DNA of 64,000 nucleotides from JACRLW01 sp050181465 (GCA_050181465.1 JBFXDD010000015.1:1-64000); one strand, 5' to 3'. Shown: positions 27,694 through 38,160, counted from the first letter of the stretch. Translations and numbers: made by a program. Notes: generated by a model from the sequence alone, not told the origin.

Positions 27694-28442
27694 CCCCCAC
27701 TTTGCTGCCGCCGCCGCCGCGTCGCCCGACCTTTCGCGCCAGTTCGCGAATCCCTCCGCGCGTCGCGCTGCTCATGGCCGGGGTGCTCGCGATGATTCTC
27801 GGCGCCGTGGTCGGCATCCTCCGTCACGGCGTCGACGTTCTCGGAACGATCGACCCTGCACTCGATGCCGAGCGATCCTTCGCGATGGGCAGCGTCGACT
27901 CCGTCGACGACCTCGACCTCGGGATCGGAACGCCGCTGTTGACCATCGACTTCCGCTTCGTTTCGCCATCCGGCGAGACCATCACGGGCCGCTCCTTCGC
28001 CACGCGCAATCGCGCAATTGCCACCGGCGACACGGTCACCATCGAGTTCGCGACCGGGAATCCGCACGTGGCCCGCATGCAGGGCACGCTCTGCAATCCG
28101 TTCCAACCGCAGTGGTCGCGCTGGGCGGGATTCGTGTTCTGGCCGTTGGTTCTGTTGTCGATTCTCTGGCTGCGCGATCACTCGCAGCGCAAGGCTCTCC
28201 TCGCGCTCGGGCGCGAGGCGTCGATCGAGATCGTCGAGCGGAAGCAAGACGGCCGGCGCGTTCTCGTGCGCTACCGCTACCGCGACGAGGTCGGACGACA
28301 TCACTCGGCGACCACGCGCGTACGCGTTCATCATCTTCTCGCGAACAGCGTCACGCCCTTCCCGCAGAACGTTGCCGCCGTGCATGACGAACGCGCACCG
28401 GAGCGTCATCGACTCGTCACGGGAGACGACTTCCGGTCGTGA
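27690..28442 (+). CDS. DUF3592-like membrane protein, second of pair
   Basis: This 250-residue protein has the same organisation as the preceding one: an N-terminal helix (LLMAGVLAMILGAVVGIL), an extracytoplasmic strand-rich domain with 'TVTIEFATGNPHVARMQG', a second helix (FVFWPLVLLSILWL) and a soluble tail. It starts at TTG 27690, overlapping the previous stop, and its own stop overlaps the GTG of the helicase gene. The two membrane proteins look like distant duplicates that may work together; no specific role can be assigned. Confidence 0.7.
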   Translation: MTPTLLPPPPRRPTFRASSRIPPRVALLMAGVLAMILGAVVGILRHGVDVLGTIDPALDAERSFAMGSVDSVDDLDLGIGTPLLTIDFRFVSPSGETITGRSFATRNRAIATGDTVTIEFATGNPHVARMQGTLCNPFQPQWSRWAGFVFWPLVLLSILWLRDHSQRKALLALGREASIEIVERKQDGRRVLVRYRYRDEVGRHHSATTRVRVHHLLANSVTPFPQNVAAVHDERAPERHRLVTGDDFRS

Positions 28443-30430
28443 CCGATCACCTCGACGTCGATGCTGTGTTCGGTGACGGCGGCGCGATCAGCCGCCGACT
28501 CGTCGACTACGAACCGAGGCCGCAGCAACTCGACCTCGCGCACGCGGTCGAGCGGGCCCTACGCGACGGCCGCCATCTCCTCGCCGAGGCCGGGACCGGA
28601 GTCGGCAAGTCGTTCGCATACCTCGTTCCGGCGGTGCTTCATGCCCTCGCGCATCCCGAGCGCGGCCCGGTCGTGGTGTCGACGCGGACGATCGCCCTCC
28701 AGGAGCAGCTCGAGCAGAAGGACCTGCCGTTCCTGCACGCAGTCCTGCCGCTCGAGTGGTCGTCGATCACCGCGGTCGGTCGCTCGCACTACGTCTGCCT
28801 GCGCCGGCTGCACCACGCGGTGCGCGATCGCGGCGCCTTGTTCACCGATCGCACGCACGACGGACAACTCGATCGCGTCATGGCTTGGGCACTGCGATCG
28901 CACGGAGGTCTCCGCTTCGAGATCGCGGAACCGGTAGACGACTCGGTCTGGGAGGAGGTCAACGCGGAAGCGGGGAACTGCCTCTACAAGGCGTGTCCGC
29001 ACTACGACGCGTGTCCGTACCAGCGCGCGCGACGCCGACTGGAGACGGCGCAGGTCATCGTCGTGAACCACTCCCTGTACTGCGCCGACATCGCACTGCG
29101 GATGGCCGGCGCACGCTACCTGCCCGACCACGGCACGGTGATCTTCGACGAGGCGCACCACCTCGAGCGCGTCGCGACCGATCAGTTGGGACTGCGGATC
29201 ACGAAGGGAGCGATGCACTGGCAGTTGCGACGCTTGCGCGCGCGCCGCAAGCGCCGCTCGGCGATCGATCCGGAGGTCTGGCGTGTCCTCGGCCTGCGCA
29301 TCGAGGAAACCGCTGCCTGCGCCGACGCACTCTTCGCCGAACTCGATGCGCGACTTCATCGTCGCAGCACCGGCACGCTCGCGCTCGAACCGGACGATGT
29401 GCTCGACGACCCCCTCACCCCCGCCCTCTTCGAGTTGTCGGCCGAATTGCAGCGCAGCCTGCTCGGCGTGGAAGACATCGATCTGCGCACCGAGCTCGGT
29501 GCACGCGCCAAGTCGCTGGTCACGCTCGCCAGCGTGCTGGGGTCTCTGCGAGGTCCCTGCGACCGCGACACGGTGCGATGGGTCGAGTCGGGGCCGCGCG
29601 GGGCGATCTTGCGCTCCGCGCCGCTGTCGGTCGGGGATGCGCTCAGCAAGCACGTATTCGCCGCCCCACGGAACGCGATCCTCGTGAGCGCCACTCTCGC
29701 ACCTGGAGCTACCGATGACCTGTCGTGGTTCGGTGCGCAGCTCGGGGTGCGCGAACGATTCGACTCGCTGCGCGCAGGCTCCCCCTTCGACTTCGCCCGC
29801 AACATGCGCGTGCGATTGGCGACCGCCATGCCGGATCCGACGACCGCGGCCGATGCCTTCCAACGACGCTGCTGCGAAGTGGTGCGCGATGCCGTTCTGC
29901 AGCGCGGCGGTCGCGCGCTGGTGCTGTGCACGTCTTGGAGTTTCGTGCGTGCCATCGCGGAAGAGCTCCGCACCCCGCTCGAGGACGCCGGCATCCCGTT
30001 GCTCGTCCAGTCCAAGGCGCCGATGCGGGAGCTGTTGCAACGCAAGCGGAACGAGCCGACCTCGGTGTTGGTCGGCGCCGACACACTGTGGGAGGGCATC
30101 GATGTCCCCGGCGATGCCCTGACTCTCGTGATCGTCACAAGGCTACCGTTTTCGCCGCCGGATCACCCGCTGACGCGCGCGCGGATGAAGGCGATCGAGG
30201 CACGCGGCGGCGACCCCTTCCGCGAGGCCTCGCTGCCCGAGGCGGTGCTGCGATTCCGTCAGGGCATCGGCCGACTGATTCGCCGTGCCGACGACAAGGG
30301 CGAGGTGCTGATCCTGGATCCGCGGGTGCGGACCAAGCCATACGGTCGGGCCTTTCTCGGCGCCCTCCCCGAGGGCGTGGAGATCACCGCGGCTGAAGAG
30401 TTCGACAGCCGCTCGAATTCCTGGGAATAG
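28439..30430 (+). CDS. DinG/XPD-type ATP-dependent DNA helicase
   Basis: A superfamily 2 iron-sulphur helicase of 663 residues. The motifs run in order: Q-like YEPRPQQLDLAHAVE, Walker A AEAGTGVGKSFAYL, a four-cysteine cluster (residues 120, 181, 186 and 192; NCLYKACPHYDACPY) that would hold a 4Fe-4S centre, DEAHH, then VGADTLWEGIDVPGD and RFRQGIGRLIRR as motifs V and VI. Family members resolve R-loops, D-loops and other structured substrates during repair. GTG 28439 overlaps the upstream stop (GTGA), so it ends an operon with two membrane proteins, an unusual pairing. A DinG-like name is safe; the exact orthologue is not. Confidence 0.9.
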   Translation: MTDHLDVDAVFGDGGAISRRLVDYEPRPQQLDLAHAVERALRDGRHLLAEAGTGVGKSFAYLVPAVLHALAHPERGPVVVSTRTIALQEQLEQKDLPFLHAVLPLEWSSITAVGRSHYVCLRRLHHAVRDRGALFTDRTHDGQLDRVMAWALRSHGGLRFEIAEPVDDSVWEEVNAEAGNCLYKACPHYDACPYQRARRRLETAQVIVVNHSLYCADIALRMAGARYLPDHGTVIFDEAHHLERVATDQLGLRITKGAMHWQLRRLRARRKRRSAIDPEVWRVLGLRIEETAACADALFAELDARLHRRSTGTLALEPDDVLDDPLTPALFELSAELQRSLLGVEDIDLRTELGARAKSLVTLASVLGSLRGPCDRDTVRWVESGPRGAILRSAPLSVGDALSKHVFAAPRNAILVSATLAPGATDDLSWFGAQLGVRERFDSLRAGSPFDFARNMRVRLATAMPDPTTAADAFQRRCCEVVRDAVLQRGGRALVLCTSWSFVRAIAEELRTPLEDAGIPLLVQSKAPMRELLQRKRNEPTSVLVGADTLWEGIDVPGDALTLVIVTRLPFSPPDHPLTRARMKAIEARGGDPFREASLPEAVLRFRQGIGRLIRRADDKGEVLILDPRVRTKPYGRAFLGALPEGVEITAAEEFDSRSNSWE

Positions 30431-30450
30431 CGGGGTTGTCTGTCCGATAT

Positions 30451-30468
30451 CGAGGTGATATCACTTCG
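30451..30468. promoter_or_regulatory. 18-bp near-perfect palindrome upstream of SPFH gene
   Basis: CGAGGTGATATCACTTCG is a palindrome with a single mismatched pair, centred on TGATATCA, 18 bp before ATG 30486. A second GATATC at 30446-30451 gives a spaced half-site. Because a small ribbon-helix-helix DNA-binding protein is encoded in the same transcription unit, this is a good candidate operator for it. Confidence 0.6.
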
Positions 30469-30485
30469 ACATCAGGCTACCTCTC

Positions 30486-31391
30486 ATGAACAACGCTACC
30501 TCGCGCGAAGTCCCCTACCCCGGGCCGAAACCCGGCGTCGCCATGCTGCTCGTGGGCCTCGGTCTGCTCTTCGCGGCGATCGCGAGTTGGGTGACCGCAG
30601 GCAATCGCAGCGCTGCTGCCGGCGGCCAGGCCGCCTTCGGGATCGGCGGCGTCCTGATGATGCTCAGCGGCATCCTGGTCCTACGCGGCCTCGTCCTCGT
30701 CAACCCCAATCAGGCGCTGGTCGTACTCCTGTTCGGCAACTACCGCGGCACGCTTCGCAAGGAAGGGCTGTTCTGGGTCAACCCGTTCACCTCGCGCAAG
30801 CTCGTGTCGCTGCGCGCTCACAACTTCAACAGCGAGAAGTTGAAGGTGAACGATCAGGCCGGAAATCCGATCGAGATCGGCGCGGTCGTCGTGTGGCGCG
30901 TTCGCGACTCCGCACAGGCGGTGTTCGATGTGGAGGACTACGAGAGCTACGTGGAGGTGCAGACGGAGTCCGCGCTCCGCACGCTCGCTGCCAGTCACTC
31001 GTACGACGCCGACGAAGAACATCCAGGAGTGACCTCGCTGCGCGGCAGCGCCGACGTGGTCAATGCCGAGTTGCACCACGAACTCACCGAACGTCTGCAG
31101 ATGGCCGGCATCGAAGTGCTCGAAGTGCGGCTCGCGCACCTGGCGTACGCACCGGAGATCGCCGGTGCGATGCTCCAGCGGCAGCAGGCGCAGGCGATCA
31201 TCGCGGCACGCACCCGCATCGTCGACGGCGCGGTCGGCATGGTCGAGATGGCCCTCGAACGCCTTGCTCAGCGCGGCGTCGTCGAACTCGACGAGGAACG
31301 CAAGGCCGCGATGGTGCAGAATCTGATGGTCGTGCTCTGCAGCGAGCGCGGCAGTCAGCCGGTCGTCAATGCCGGGACGCTCTACCACTGA
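30486..31391 (+). CDS. SPFH/Band-7 (slipin-like) membrane protein
   Basis: SPFH proteins form membrane-associated oligomers linked to microdomains and protein quality control. The 301-residue protein begins with two hydrophobic segments (VAMLLVGLGLLFAAIASWV and FGIGGVLMMLSGILVLRGL). A Band-7 domain follows: VNPNQALVVLLFGNYRGT, GLFWVNPF, LKVNDQAGNPIEIGAVVVWR and LRTLAASHSYD, with a helical end AGAMLQRQQAQAIIAART. It is followed after 4 bp by a ribbon-helix-helix gene and preceded by a strong palindrome, so it is likely controlled by that partner. Confidence 0.9.
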   Translation: MNNATSREVPYPGPKPGVAMLLVGLGLLFAAIASWVTAGNRSAAAGGQAAFGIGGVLMMLSGILVLRGLVLVNPNQALVVLLFGNYRGTLRKEGLFWVNPFTSRKLVSLRAHNFNSEKLKVNDQAGNPIEIGAVVVWRVRDSAQAVFDVEDYESYVEVQTESALRTLAASHSYDADEEHPGVTSLRGSADVVNAELHHELTERLQMAGIEVLEVRLAHLAYAPEIAGAMLQRQQAQAIIAARTRIVDGAVGMVEMALERLAQRGVVELDEERKAAMVQNLMVVLCSERGSQPVVNAGTLYH

Positions 31392-31395
31392 TCCC

Positions 31396-31584
31396 GTGAG
31401 CAGCGAACGCAAAGGCTTCTTGCTGCGACTTCCGCCCGAAGTGCTCGATGCCGTAAAGCGTTGGGCGGATGCCGAAATGCGCAGCCTCAACGGTCAGATC
31501 GAGTGGATTCTGCGGCAGGCCTTGCGGTTGCAAGAATCCGATCAGCCACCAAAGTCTGACAAGCGGACTCCTCGCCGCCGCTGA
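31396..31584 (+). CDS. Small Arc-type ribbon-helix-helix DNA-binding protein
   Basis: The 62-residue protein shows the ribbon-helix-helix pattern: strand KGFLLRLPPEVLDAVKRWAD followed by helices through NGQIEWILRQALR and a basic tail (DKRTPRRR). Such proteins act as dimeric repressors or antitoxins. I start at GTG 31396, 4 bp after the SPFH stop; ATG 31369 inside the SPFH gene is also in frame. No toxin gene is adjacent. The neighbouring palindrome at 30451-30468 is its likely target, so autoregulation of the SPFH pair is inferred. Confidence 0.75.
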   Translation: MSSERKGFLLRLPPEVLDAVKRWADAEMRSLNGQIEWILRQALRLQESDQPPKSDKRTPRRR

Positions 31585-31639
31585 TGAGGCATTGGCAAAG
31601 GGAGCACGAAGGGCATGATGATGTCCCGAACCCCTCATC

Positions 31640-33010
31640 ATGACTTCCCATCCATGCATCCTCCTCGGCGCACTCGCATTCGCAGTGGCCGAACCTCTCG
31701 CCGCGCAGACTCAGCCGATCTCCGTCGCCTTCCCCGCCGACGGTCACGATCTCGAGCTCGACCTCGCTCGCAATCGTCTCTACGTCTCGACCCCGAGTAT
31801 CGGTGAGATCCAAGTGGTCTCGACCTTCTCTTGGCAGGTCATCGCAACGGTGAGAGTCCCGCCGCAGCCCCGCGGCATCGACATGTCGCACGACGGCAAC
31901 GAGTTGTTCGTGGCGGTCGGGCAAGCGGGAGCGCTGGCGACGATCGATCTCGAGACGTTGACGGTCACCGAGACGCTCCCGATCGGCACCGAACTCGGCG
32001 ACGCAAGAACGTGGGACGTCCTCGAGTCGCGGCCCGGGCGGGTGTTGGTCACCGGGAACCCGAGCAGCAGCGGCCTGGCCTGGGTCATCGAGGTGGATCG
32101 CAATCGCAACAACACCATCACCCGTGTCGCCGGCAACCGCATCATCCGCGCCGAGCCGACCTTCGCCGTCGATCCCACCGGCCGGTTCGTGTTCATCGCC
32201 GAGAGCTTCAGCCCGAACTCGATGTATCGACTCGACCCCGATCAGGCCGGCACGCCGATCGTGAGCGAAGACGATCACGGCGCCGTGAGCGGCACGATCG
32301 GCTCGATCGTGAGTCCGGACGGCAGTCGAATCCTGACGCGGTCCGGTCAATTGCTCAACTCGGTCACCATCCGACAGAACGGGCAGCTCGCCGGCGGCGC
32401 GGCAGCGTTCACCCGCACGGGTGATGAGGCATGGATCAACACCAGCGCAGGAACGATCGAGGTGTGGGACGTTGCGAGCCAGCAACGAACTCGCTCGATC
32501 ACCCTCGCCTGTCCCCCGCCGTCACCGTTCAGCCAAGCGCGCTCGCTCACGATCTTTCCGGACGGCCAGACCGCGTTGTTGCTCGTGAACAACGTGCTGT
32601 GCGGATTCAGCTCGACGGTTCCACCCTGCCAGGGGCCGCTTCCTTGCCTCGCGACGGCGCCGGTGGCCGTCGGTCAACCGATCGATCTCTTGCTGCGCAG
32701 CCAGAGCATCTACGCACCGCTGCTCATCACCATGGACATCGCCGAGCACCCGGTGCCCATCGCGCACTTCGGCACCCTACGTCTCGATCCGCTGTCCTCG
32801 ACCGCGATGATCCTCGCCGACTTCACCGGGCGAACTCCGGGTGTGCAGGTCCCGTGGACGAACGGCACGGGCTCGTGGTTCGTATCCCTGTCCATTCCGA
32901 GCAGCGTGCATCTCGGCGGCATGACCCTGCACTTCGAAGCGATCGTGATGGACTTCTTCGCGCGCAATGGGCTGTTCCGGCAGTCGAACTTGCTCACCGT
33001 GAAGTTCTGA
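31640..33010 (+). CDS. Secreted YVTN-type beta-propeller protein
   Basis: This 456-residue protein has a signal peptide (ILLGALAFAVAEPLAAQ) and YVTN/LVIVD-like propeller blades: LDLARNRLYVSTPSIGEIQ, PRGIDMSHDGNELFVAVG and TFAVDPTGRFVFIAES, with 'VSPDGSRIL' further on. A C-terminal beta-rich module ends in LHFEAIVMDFF and SNLLTVKF. That module resembles the C-terminal domains of other secreted proteins in this window. The propeller probably mediates binding; no enzyme residues are visible. It is monocistronic, followed by a strong hairpin. Confidence 0.8.
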   Translation: MTSHPCILLGALAFAVAEPLAAQTQPISVAFPADGHDLELDLARNRLYVSTPSIGEIQVVSTFSWQVIATVRVPPQPRGIDMSHDGNELFVAVGQAGALATIDLETLTVTETLPIGTELGDARTWDVLESRPGRVLVTGNPSSSGLAWVIEVDRNRNNTITRVAGNRIIRAEPTFAVDPTGRFVFIAESFSPNSMYRLDPDQAGTPIVSEDDHGAVSGTIGSIVSPDGSRILTRSGQLLNSVTIRQNGQLAGGAAAFTRTGDEAWINTSAGTIEVWDVASQQRTRSITLACPPPSPFSQARSLTIFPDGQTALLLVNNVLCGFSSTVPPCQGPLPCLATAPVAVGQPIDLLLRSQSIYAPLLITMDIAEHPVPIAHFGTLRLDPLSSTAMILADFTGRTPGVQVPWTNGTGSWFVSLSIPSSVHLGGMTLHFEAIVMDFFARNGLFRQSNLLTVKF

Positions 33011-33029
33011 CCTGCGAGCAGCGGACGGA

Positions 33030-33059
33030 CGCTCGCCGTCGGCTGGCCGGCGGCGAGCG
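33030..33059 (+). terminator. Terminator-like hairpin after YVTN gene
   Basis: The arms form a 13-bp stem (one T-G wobble) around a CTGG loop, beginning CGCTCGCCG and ending CGGCGAGCG, 19 bp after the stop codon. There is no T-run, so intrinsic termination is not certain, but position and stability suggest a transcript end. Confidence 0.6.
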
Positions 33060-33274
33060 CGTCGAGAGATCGTCACGCGTTACATGCTGCGACCGACTCA
33101 TGCGCTGAGACGTATCGGCGCACGCGGCATCCCGCATGGCGGACCGAGTTGGACGCGATTCGACGTCGCTCGCGCTTCGCTTCCTCCCGCTATCGTCTGA
33201 GTCGCTTAGCCCCACGCGTCGTGTCGAGGTTCGACACCCGACGCGCCCATCGAGCTGATCCACTCCAGACACCC

Positions 33275-34987
33275 ATGCTGCTATCGACCCTCCTCATGGC
33301 CGCCGCCATCGCGCCGCAAGGCCCCACCGGCACGAGCCCAACGCTCTTCATCAACGAGTTCTCGTACGACGACTCTTCCACCGACGACTTCGAGTTCGTC
33401 GAGATCTTCAATGGCGGATCCACCCCGATCGACCTCACCGGCTGGATCCTCGAGAGCCGTGATCCGAGCGGCCTCAACTTCTCGCTCGCTCTGGGGACAT
33501 CGATTCTCCAACCCGGCGACTTCTTCGTCGTCGGCAATGCCGCCGTCCCGAACGTCGACCTCGTGCGGCCGAGCAACTTTCTGGAGAACGACAATGAGTC
33601 CCTGACTCTGATCGATCCCAGCAGCAACGTCGTCGACACGCTGATCTACGAGTCCAACAAGGGCATCTTCAACCCGGCGTTGGTTCAAGGTGAAGGCATC
33701 TGGGACAATCGCCAACTTGTCGAAGACGGCTCGTTCATCTCCATCAGCCGCTACATGGACGGCTACCAGCAGGCCGACAATGGGCTCGCCTTCGGCAATC
33801 TGCCCTGGACTCCAGGCGCGCCCAACCACCTGGGAACCGGCAGCTACTTCGACGACTTTGACGCTCTCGTGCCGCCGGCCGATGCCCCGCGTTGGAACGG
33901 CAGCTTCAAGAACCTGCGCGCGATCGACCCGACCCTCGTCGGGCCCGCGATCGGCGTCAACAATCTGAACCCCAACGCCATCACGGCATCGCCGCAAGGC
34001 GGCAACGCGGCGATCTTCTGGGACGAGACGGGCGGCGGCAACTTCGCCGTGCATCTCGGCGCCCCGTCCTTGGCGAGTAGTTTCGAGGCATGGGTCTACC
34101 TGGCCTCTGCTGCGACTCCGACAGCGGGCGAACACGAGAGCTGGAGCATCGGCGTAGGCGGAAGCTGCGGCGATCTCTACAACACCCCCGATCCGTCGGG
34201 AGCTCTGGGCGCGGGCTTCATCGCCAACGGCAACACCGGCTATTCCTGGACCTACCAGGCGCTCTCCACCGGGGTCACGCTGTACCTGATCGACCACAAC
34301 AATGGAGCATGGGGCGGAAGCGCCGGCAGCGCGCCGACCATCCTCGCGTCGATCCCGATCACCAGCGGAGTGAACGACGGCTGGCAACGGCTCCTGATCG
34401 ATGTCTCCAGCGGCACGCTGACCGCCCGCTTCGGCGGCACGCTCGGCAACCCGGACGGCACCCTGTTCTCGTTCTCGGTACCGGACCTCGTCGGCTCCGT
34501 GTACCTGGGATATCGCGAGCTGGTCGCGCTGAACTCGACGCTCCGCCCGATCACGCTCGACGCGATCACCATCAACACGTGTGCGGCGAGCCACAACACC
34601 GACATCGGCCACGGCAGCCCCGGCAACGCGGGCGTGCCGGCGCTCACCAGCGGCCTCGCGCAGCTCGGCAACCCGTTCACGCTGACCGCCGACTTCTTCG
34701 TGGCCAACGACACGGCGGTGTTCCTCTTCGGTCTGCAGACCCCGGCGATCGATCTGGCCTCGACGGCCGGCGCTCTCGCGGGCGCGGAGCTCTACCTCTT
34801 CATTCTCGACTACCTCGGTTCGCCCACCGACGGCAGCGGAACCGCCACCGCCAGCTTCACGGTCCCCGCGCTGCCGGAGCTGTGCGGCGGTGAACTCGCC
34901 TTCCAGGCGCTGCAGATCGATCCGACGGTGCCCGCTGCCCTGCCGATCTCGCTCACGCAGGGCCGCAAGGTCCGCGTCGGTCTCTGA
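33275..34987 (+). CDS. Secreted lamin-tail-domain protein
   Basis: I start at ATG 33275 (MLLSTLLMAAAIAPQ), a short signal peptide; the upstream in-frame residues are Arg-rich and unlikely. A lamin-tail domain (LTD) follows at about residues 22-140, shown by LFINEFSYDDSSTDDFEFVE, then PIDLTGWILESRD and GDFFVVGNA. A LamG-like beta-sandwich region comes next (YFDDFDALVPPADAPRWNG onward). The last 120 residues form a beta-rich C-terminal domain with a LAFQALQIDP motif also seen in other exported proteins here. Function is probably structural or surface-associated. Confidence 0.8.
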   Translation: MLLSTLLMAAAIAPQGPTGTSPTLFINEFSYDDSSTDDFEFVEIFNGGSTPIDLTGWILESRDPSGLNFSLALGTSILQPGDFFVVGNAAVPNVDLVRPSNFLENDNESLTLIDPSSNVVDTLIYESNKGIFNPALVQGEGIWDNRQLVEDGSFISISRYMDGYQQADNGLAFGNLPWTPGAPNHLGTGSYFDDFDALVPPADAPRWNGSFKNLRAIDPTLVGPAIGVNNLNPNAITASPQGGNAAIFWDETGGGNFAVHLGAPSLASSFEAWVYLASAATPTAGEHESWSIGVGGSCGDLYNTPDPSGALGAGFIANGNTGYSWTYQALSTGVTLYLIDHNNGAWGGSAGSAPTILASIPITSGVNDGWQRLLIDVSSGTLTARFGGTLGNPDGTLFSFSVPDLVGSVYLGYRELVALNSTLRPITLDAITINTCAASHNTDIGHGSPGNAGVPALTSGLAQLGNPFTLTADFFVANDTAVFLFGLQTPAIDLASTAGALAGAELYLFILDYLGSPTDGSGTATASFTVPALPELCGGELAFQALQIDPTVPAALPISLTQGRKVRVGL

Positions 34988-35014
34988 GGTCGACGGAGCG
35001 GAGCTCGTTCCCGC

Positions 35015-35742
<728 letters not shown>

Positions 35743-35746
<4 letters not shown>

Positions 35747-36975
35747 TCCGCTCGTAGGGCCACGATGGGATCCACGTTCGCCGCGCGCCGCGCAGGAGCA
35801 ACGCCGGCAAAGCCGGCGACCAACCCGAGCAAGGCGGCGACGCCCACCGCGACGCCCACGGTCGGGACCGGCGAGCCGAGATACTCGCGCGTCGTGCTCG
35901 GCAGCGGCAAGAGGTCGATCCCCGCCAGCAACAGCATGCCGGCCCCGAAGCCGACGCCGCCGCCGACCATCACCAAGAGCAGCGATTCGAGCAGCGGCTT
36001 GCTCATGATCTGCGCCCGCGTGGCGCCGAGCGCCATGCGAAGTCCGGTCTCTGCCGTGCGCTCGACGACCAGCGCATGCATCGAGTTGCCGATGCCGACC
36101 GCGGCGACGCACAGACCGAGCACGCCGACCGCGAGCAGGAACCAACGCGAGCCCAAGACGAGCGCGAGGATACGGTCGGTCAGTGCGACATGGTCGACGA
36201 TGTGGATCGCGCGATCGTCACGCGGATCGAAGCCGAGGACTCCGCCGAGCGCCGCACGCAAGCGCGTGACGACCTTCGTGTGCTGCGAGGGATCCCCGAG
36301 TTCCGCGACCACGTACGACGCCCACCGCACGTTGGACACTGCGAGTAGTGTCGACGAAGGCACGAAGGCCTTGCCGTCGTCATCACCGTCATAGTTGGAG
36401 ACCGTCGCGCGCGGCGAGACCAGTCCGATGACGCGATAGGGTTGCGTGCCGATCCGAACCGTGCGGCCGATCGCGCTCTTGTCGCCGAACAGGCCGCGCG
36501 CCAACGTCCGACCGAGCACGACGACCCGACGCCGCTCCCGCACGTCCAGGTCGGACAGGAAGCGGCCGTCAGCGTCGAGCCGCAGACCGCGAATGCGCGC
36601 GAAGTCCTGCTCGACGCCACGGATGCTCGCCGATCGGCTTCTGCCCTCGGCAAGGATTCGACCGCCGGCGACGTACTCCACGCTCGTGCGCACGAAGGCC
36701 GGCTCCGAGCGAATGGCGGCGATCGCGCGCGAGTCGAGTTCGACGACGCGGCCGGCCGCACGACCCTCGAATACCTGCGAGGTCGAACCTGGCTGCACTC
36801 GGATCATGCGATCGCCGGACTGGGCGAGAACGCCACGCATCGCCCGGTCGAAGCCTTCGCCGAAGCCGGCGAGAACCGTGAGTCCCAGCGTGCCCCAGGC
36901 GAGCGCGACGACGACGAGGCGCAAGCGGCGTCGATCCGCCCACAGCTCGGCCAGCAGCTCGCGAAGTTGGTGCAT
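35743..36975 (-). CDS. MacB-like ABC permease, second of pair
   Basis: The 410-residue protein has the MacB/FtsX layout: one N-terminal helix (LVVVALAWGTLGLTVLAGF), a large periplasmic MacB_PCD region (about residues 45-265) and three C-terminal helices within an FtsX domain (FLLAVGVLGLCVAAVGIGNS, then VGGGVGFGAGMLLLAGI). The coupling segment ERTAETGLRMALGATRAQIM is conserved. It lies 3 bp after the other permease and overlaps the ATPase by 4 bp. With two different permeases and one separate ATPase, the complex is probably heterodimeric. Confidence 0.9.
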
Positions 36976-36978
36976 GAG

Positions 36979-38160
36979 TCAGCCGCGCAAGGAATCCACG
37001 GGATCGAGTTGTGCTGCGAGCCGCGCCGGCCGCATGCCTGCCGACACTCCGGAAGCCAAGAGGAGTCCGACCGCTGTCGAACCCAGCCACCACGGGATGC
37101 GCGGAACACCGGTCTCGACAACCCACGGTCCGCGGCCGGCGATCTCGACGATCACGACGGCCAACAGTGCACCGGCGAGCCCACCGGAACCGACCAGAAA
37201 CAAACTGCGCCGCAAGACCATGCGCAACACCTGCACCGGGCGCGCGCCGACGGCGAGTGCCAGCCCGAACTCGGCGCGGCGCTGACGCACGTCCAGATGA
37301 AGCAAGTGCGCGATCCCGATCGCACCGGCCAAGAGCGTGACGATCCCGGCGATCGCGACGATCGAGTGAAAGCCGAGGAAGATGCCCTGAATCATCCGAA
37401 GCTGCTCGGTGGTGTCCCAGATGCTCAGAGCCTGAGAGTCCGTCGGGTCGAAGCGCAGGCGACGACCCAGCGCTGCGATCAAGCCGGCGTTGCACTCGTC
37501 CTGACGCGCGGGATCCCGCGCGCGGTAGACGATATTGCGAACCGCAGTGAGACCGCGCATCTGCTCGATCGTCGTCGACGGCACGAATGCGAGATTCGTA
37601 TCGAGGCCGCCATAGTCGCTGTCCTGCTCCTTGGTCTCGAGTACCCCGATGACGCGGAAGGGCGTGCCGCCGACATCGACGAACGCGCCGACCGGATCTT
37701 CACTGCCGAACAGCCGTTCGGCGATGTTGTCGCCGAGAAAGATCACCCGGCGGCGCTGCGCGACGTCACGATCATCGACGAATCTTCCGCCGCGCCGCGG
37801 CGCCAGCGCGCGCAACGCGCCGAAGGTGGGATCCACGCCGCAGACGACGACTCGCGCGGCTGCACGCCTGGTCGAGATCCGCTCGCTCGATCGATACTCC
37901 ACACTCGATGCTTCGAGCTCCGGAACGCTCGCTGCGGCCGCGATCGCGTCGTTCCGTGTGATGATCACGCGTCGTCCGGCCGGCACACCGGCGAAGTTCT
38001 TGCTCGTGCGTGAGGGCCAGGCGATCGCGACCGCATCCCCCAAGCCCGCGGCACGCGCCGCGAACAGCTCTTCCATGCCGACGCTGAACGCCAGCATCAC
38101 GAGGATCGCGAAGGTCCCCCACGCGATCCCGAGCAGGGACAACACGGTGCGCAGGTTCAT
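36979..38160 (-). CDS. MacB-like ABC permease, first of pair
   Basis: The 393-residue permease has an N-terminal helix (LLGIAWGTFAILVMLAFSV), a MacB_PCD periplasmic domain and an FtsX C-terminal domain (SIVAIAGIVTLLAGAIGIAHL, then the coupling RQRRAEFGLALAVGARPVQV). It is preceded by the adaptor gene with a 4-bp overlap and followed by a second, only distantly similar permease. Substrates of such exporters include peptides, macrolides, siderophores and lipoproteins; nothing here fixes which. Confidence 0.9.
   Translation of the reverse strand: MNLRTVLSLLGIAWGTFAILVMLAFSVGMEELFAARAAGLGDAVAIAWPSRTSKNFAGVPAGRRVIITRNDAIAAAASVPELEASSVEYRSSERISTRRAAARVVVCGVDPTFGALRALAPRRGGRFVDDRDVAQRRRVIFLGDNIAERLFGSEDPVGAFVDVGGTPFRVIGVLETKEQDSDYGGLDTNLAFVPSTTIEQMRGLTAVRNIVYRARDPARQDECNAGLIAALGRRLRFDPTDSQALSIWDTTEQLRMIQGIFLGFHSIVAIAGIVTLLAGAIGIAHLLHLDVRQRRAEFGLALAVGARPVQVLRMVLRRSLFLVGSGGLAGALLAVVIVEIAGRGPWVVETGVPRIPWWLGSTAVGLLLASGVSAGMRPARLAAQLDPVDSLRG

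Noticed and set aside
31396..31584. Ribbon-helix-helix gene as antitoxin of a toxin-antitoxin pair
   Set aside because: No toxin-like gene flanks it; the SPFH gene before it is not a toxin.
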